From Pseudogulbenkiania sp. (GTDB lineage: Bacteria > Pseudomonadota > Gammaproteobacteria > Burkholderiales > Chromobacteriaceae), in the NCBI GenBank assembly GCA_016192025.1, contig JACPUY010000328.1, positions 1 to 34,686 on the forward strand: DNA of 34,686 bases. Direction: 5' to 3'. The notes below the pieces were generated by a model that was given only the letters and a program-made list of their open reading frames with translations, ran no database searches and was not told the DNA's origin. Below are positions 31,297-34,686 of this stretch, in pieces. The position numbers were made by a program, and so were the translations under genes. Numbering within the stretch: the first letter of the stretch is position 1; each line of letters starts with the position of its first letter.

Positions 31297-33321
31297 ATGA
31301 AAAAACCAAGCCGCCACGCCAGCCTCAGTTATTCCCTGTACGAGCTGCTCAGCTCGATGCGCTTTGCCATCGGCCTGTTGACCATCATCGCCATCGCCTC
31401 GGTGATCGGCACCGTGCTCAAGCAGAATGAACCCTACCCCAATTACGCCTTCGAATTCGGCCAGTTCTGGTTCATCGCCTTCAACTGGCTGGGACTGTAC
31501 GACGTCTACCACTCGGCCTGGTTCCTGACCATCCTGGCCTTTCTGGTGACCTCGACCAGCCTGTGCATCCTGCGCAACGGCCCCGGCTTCATCAAGGATA
31601 TCAAGGCGTTCCGCGAGAAGGCCACCGACAGCTCGCTGGCAGCGATGCAGCACAGCGAGGAACTCGACGCCGCCCGCGCCGAGCCGGAACGGCTGCAGGG
31701 CTACCTCGAAGCCCGCGGCTTCCGCGTACGCCAGCACCGCCGCGACGACGGCAGCATGGTGCTGGCCGCCAAGAAGGGGGCCGCCAACAAGCTCGGCTAC
31801 TTCTTCGCCCACATCGCCATGGTGGTGATCTGTCTCGGCGGCCTGCTGGACGGCAACCTGCCGCTCAAGCTGGGCGAATTGTTCGGCCGCATCGTGCCGG
31901 AAACGCGCGACCTGCCGCAGTCGCAGATTCCCGAACACAGCCGGCTCTCCACCCGTAACCTGTCGTTCCGCGGCAACGTAACGGTGGCCGAGAACAAGAG
32001 CGCCGACGTGATCTTCCTGAACTCCGGCCAGGGCTACCTGGTGCAGGAACTGCCGTTCATCGTCACGCTGAAGAAGTTCCACGTCGACTACTACAGCAAC
32101 GGCATGCCCAAGCTGTTCGCCAGCGACATCGTGGTCACCGACAAGGCCAGCGGCAAGGAGACGCCGGCCACGGTGCGCGTCAACCACCCGCTGATCGTCG
32201 ACGGCGTGGCCATCTACCAGGCCAGCTTCGGCGACGGCGGATCACCGTTGAGCTTCAAGGCGTGGAACCTGGACGCCCCGCAAATGGCCCCGGCCAAGAT
32301 TGAAGGCGTGTCGCTGAGCGCGCAACCGCTGCGCGCCAACGGCCGCCCCTACAACCTGGAGTTCGGTGAGTTCCGCCAGTTCAACATCGAGAACATGGAC
32401 AGCGCCCGGCCGCAGGGCGCCAAGTCGCTGGCCGACCGCATGCACGACGCGCGGGAGGTGAAGCGCGACAAGAACCTGAAGAACGTCGGCCCGTCGATCA
32501 CCTTCAAGCTGCGCGACGAACAGGGACAGGCGCGCGAATTCCACCACTACATGGCGCCGATCCAGCAGGACGGCGCCAGCTACCTGGTCAGCGGCGTGCG
32601 TGCCCAGGTGTCGGAGCCGTTCCAGTACCTGCGCCTCCCGCTCGACGACGAGCTGTCGATCGACAGCTTCATGCGCCTGAGGGCGGCGCTGAAGAACCCG
32701 GCGCTGTACGACGAGATCGCCCGGCGCAGCACCGCCAAGGCGATGCAGGGCTCGGCCATCAGCCCGGCGATGCGCCTACAGTTCCAGGACAGCGTGAAAT
32801 GGATCCTGGTGCGCTTCGGTGAAGGCGGCTTTGCCGCGCTGGAAAAATTCCTCGATGCCCGCGTGCCGCAGGACAAGCGTCAGGCGGTGGCGCAGACCTA
32901 CGTCAAGATCCTGCAGGGCGCGGTGGTGGACGTGATGGAGGTGGCCAACGAGCGCGCCGGCGCCAAGCCGCTGCCGCAGGATGGCCGACACTACCGCTTC
33001 CTGCTCGACAGCCTGGTGGCGGCCAGCAGCCTCAACGACTACGGCGCGCCACTGTTCCTGCAACTCGACGGCTTCACCCAGGTCCAAGCCTCCGGCCTGC
33101 AGATGACGCGCTCGCCCGGCAAGACGCTGGTCTACCTCGGCTCGCTGATGCTGGTGATCGGTATCGTACTGATGTTCTATATCCGCGAGGTGAGATTGTG
33201 GATTAGGCTGGGTCATGGCCGGGTACGGCTGGCGATGACTTCGAACCGCCACAACCGCGATCTGGACGAGGATTTCCGGCGTCACCGCGACGCCATTCAA
33301 CAGCTTGTACGGAGTGCCTGA
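31297..33321 (+). CDS. resB: Cytochrome c biogenesis protein ResB/Ccs1
   Basis: SLYELLSSMRFAIGLLTIIAIASVIGTVLKQNEPYPNYAFEFGQFWF...; ResB domain; C-terminal TM LVYLGSLMLVIGIVLMFYIREVRLWIRL. Confidence 0.94.
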   Translation: MKKPSRHASLSYSLYELLSSMRFAIGLLTIIAIASVIGTVLKQNEPYPNYAFEFGQFWFIAFNWLGLYDVYHSAWFLTILAFLVTSTSLCILRNGPGFIKDIKAFREKATDSSLAAMQHSEELDAARAEPERLQGYLEARGFRVRQHRRDDGSMVLAAKKGAANKLGYFFAHIAMVVICLGGLLDGNLPLKLGELFGRIVPETRDLPQSQIPEHSRLSTRNLSFRGNVTVAENKSADVIFLNSGQGYLVQELPFIVTLKKFHVDYYSNGMPKLFASDIVVTDKASGKETPATVRVNHPLIVDGVAIYQASFGDGGSPLSFKAWNLDAPQMAPAKIEGVSLSAQPLRANGRPYNLEFGEFRQFNIENMDSARPQGAKSLADRMHDAREVKRDKNLKNVGPSITFKLRDEQGQAREFHHYMAPIQQDGASYLVSGVRAQVSEPFQYLRLPLDDELSIDSFMRLRAALKNPALYDEIARRSTAKAMQGSAISPAMRLQFQDSVKWILVRFGEGGFAALEKFLDARVPQDKRQAVAQTYVKILQGAVVDVMEVANERAGAKPLPQDGRHYRFLLDSLVAASSLNDYGAPLFLQLDGFTQVQASGLQMTRSPGKTLVYLGSLMLVIGIVLMFYIREVRLWIRLGHGRVRLAMTSNRHNRDLDEDFRRHRDAIQQLVRSA

Positions 33322-34463
33322 TGGAACTCGCTTATTCCTTCGACGACCGCCCGCTCCTGAAGCGGCTGAACCTGGCGGACTGGTTGTTCGCCGTGCTGCT
33401 GTTCGTGGCGGCGGCCACCGCCTACTACCGCTACGGCGCCTACATGGACGGCTACGAGCAGGCCATCCTGGCCGGCAGCACCGTCGGCCTGATCGCCCTC
33501 GGCTGGTTCTGGAAGGCCTGGCGCCTGTTCCTGCCGCTGGCCGGTGCCATCGCCCTCACGGCGATCCAGCTCTACCAGGGCGACCTGGCGCGCGGCCAGA
33601 GCGCATTCTGGCTGCGCTTCGTGCTGTCCAGCCAGTCGGCCATCATGTGGATGTGCACGCTGTTCTACCTCGCCACCGCGGTGTACTGGGCCGGCCTGTT
33701 GACGCGCTCCGAGCTGCTCGGCCGCATGGGCAGCGGGCTGACCTGGAGTGCGGCGCTGCTCGGCTTTGCCGGCATGCTGACGCGCTGGTACGAGAGCTAC
33801 CTGATCGGTACCGACATCGGCCACATCCCGGTGTCCAACCTGTACGAAGTATTCGTGCTGTTCTGTCTGATCACCGCGCTGATGTACCTGTACTACGAGG
33901 CCAAGTTCGCCGCGCGCCAGATGGGCGCCTTCGTGCTATTGGTGATCTCCGCCTCGGTCGGCTTCATCCTGTGGTACACCTTCGACCGCCAGGCACACGA
34001 GATTCAGCCGCTGATCCCGGCCTTGCAGTCGTGGTGGATGAAGATCCACGTGCCGGCCAACTTTGTCGGCTACGGTTCGTTCTCGATCGCCGCCATGCTC
34101 GGCATCGCCCAGCTGATGGTCAGCCACGGCTGGCTGAAGGGCAAGCTGCCGTCGGCCGAGCTGCTGGACGAGGTGATGTACAAGGCCATCGCCGTCGGTT
34201 TCCTGTTCTTCACCATCGCCACCATCCTCGGCGCGATGTGGGCGGCCGATGCCTGGGGTGGCTACTGGAGCTGGGACCCGAAGGAAACCTGGGCGCTGAT
34301 CGTCTGGCTCAACTACGCCGCCTGGCTGCACGTGCGCCTGGTCAAGGGCTGGCGCGGCACGCCGCTGGCATGGTGGGCGGTGATCGGCGTATTCGTCACC
34401 AGCTTCGCCTTCCTCGGCGTCAACATGTTCCTGTCCGGCCTGCATTCCTACGGCACGCTGTAA
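33321..34463 (+). CDS. ccsA: Cytochrome c biogenesis protein CcsA/ResC (CcsB-type naming in some genomes)
   Basis: Polytopic; tryptophan-rich haem-handling motif WGGYWSWDPKETWALIVWLNYAAWLHVRL. ATG overlaps resB TGA. Confidence 0.94.
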   Translation: MELAYSFDDRPLLKRLNLADWLFAVLLFVAAATAYYRYGAYMDGYEQAILAGSTVGLIALGWFWKAWRLFLPLAGAIALTAIQLYQGDLARGQSAFWLRFVLSSQSAIMWMCTLFYLATAVYWAGLLTRSELLGRMGSGLTWSAALLGFAGMLTRWYESYLIGTDIGHIPVSNLYEVFVLFCLITALMYLYYEAKFAARQMGAFVLLVISASVGFILWYTFDRQAHEIQPLIPALQSWWMKIHVPANFVGYGSFSIAAMLGIAQLMVSHGWLKGKLPSAELLDEVMYKAIAVGFLFFTIATILGAMWAADAWGGYWSWDPKETWALIVWLNYAAWLHVRLVKGWRGTPLAWWAVIGVFVTSFAFLGVNMFLSGLHSYGTL

Positions 34464-34472
34464 CGCCCCCAA

Positions 34473-34534
34473 GGTTGGCCGCAGCCTTTCGGCCAACCTC
34501 GTACTCCCCACGCCCGGCCCAGCGCCGGGCGTGG
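34473..34534. repeat. Two consecutive strong stem-loops downstream of ccsA
   Basis: GGTTGGCCG...CGGCCAACC (34473-34498) and CCACGCCCGGC-ccaag/agc-GCCGGGCGTGG (34508-34534). Confidence 0.75.
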
Positions 34535-34576
34535 TCTTGGTGCCCAGCTGACGGCGTTCCGCCTTGGCAAAAACCG

Positions 34577-34605
34577 CCCCGCTGCATTACCGTAGCGGGG
34601 TTTTT
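34577..34605 (+). terminator. Rho-independent terminator
   Basis: CCCCGCT-gcattaccgt-AGCGGGG-TTTTT. Confidence 0.88.
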
Positions 34606-34620
34606 CATCGGCGGACCCGA

Positions 34621-34686
34621 TTGAGCTGGTTTCTCTACATGCTGGAATGCCGCGGCGGCAGTCTCTACACCGGCATCACCACCGAC
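34621..34686 (+). CDS. GIY-YIG nuclease family protein (YhbQ/UPF0213-like), N-terminal fragment truncated by window end
   Basis: TTG start; translation (M/L)SWFLYMLECRGGSLYTGITTD contains the YMLEC...LYTGIT GIY-YIG signature. Confidence 0.75.
   Translation, partial: MSWFLYMLECRGGSLYTGITTD

Overview
The 34.7 kb window is GC-rich and reads as core chromosome of a betaproteobacterium; protein signatures and gene order suggest Neisseriales/Chromobacteriaceae (inference, no search run). From left to right it holds: the start of the dcw cluster (rsmH, mraZ) on the minus strand; gatCAB (minus); the divergent rod-shape operon mreBCD-mrdA(PBP2)-rodA; azlCD with an AraC-type regulator; a MarC-family protein; a PCuAC-type copper chaperone; a CHASE4/GAF/GGDEF/EAL protein; a SelW/SelT-like Cys protein and dinB; a GST; a long minus-strand biotin cluster (bioB-bioF-[GAF-GAF-GGDEF-EAL]-methyltransferase-bioH-bioC-patatin lipoprotein); comF; trmL; rlpA; engB; cytochrome c4; ccs1/resB; ccsA/resC; and the start of a GIY-YIG protein. 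I see no prophage, IS element, CRISPR, rRNA or tRNA. The strongest anomaly is an in-frame TAA codon that splits the PBP2 gene (mrdA), followed immediately by an in-frame ATG. Other items worth checking are a dual-domain c-di-GMP protein embedded in the biotin operon, a four-copy 10-bp MraZ box array over its promoter, a candidate BirA operator between bioB and comF, an intra-operonic hairpin before bioF, a perfect G-quadruplex motif between gatA and gatB, and several structured intergenic segments (about 16555-16669, 18905-19032, 29775-29880, 34473-34605) that coding genes do not explain. I did not find a clear novel multi-gene defence or mobile system.
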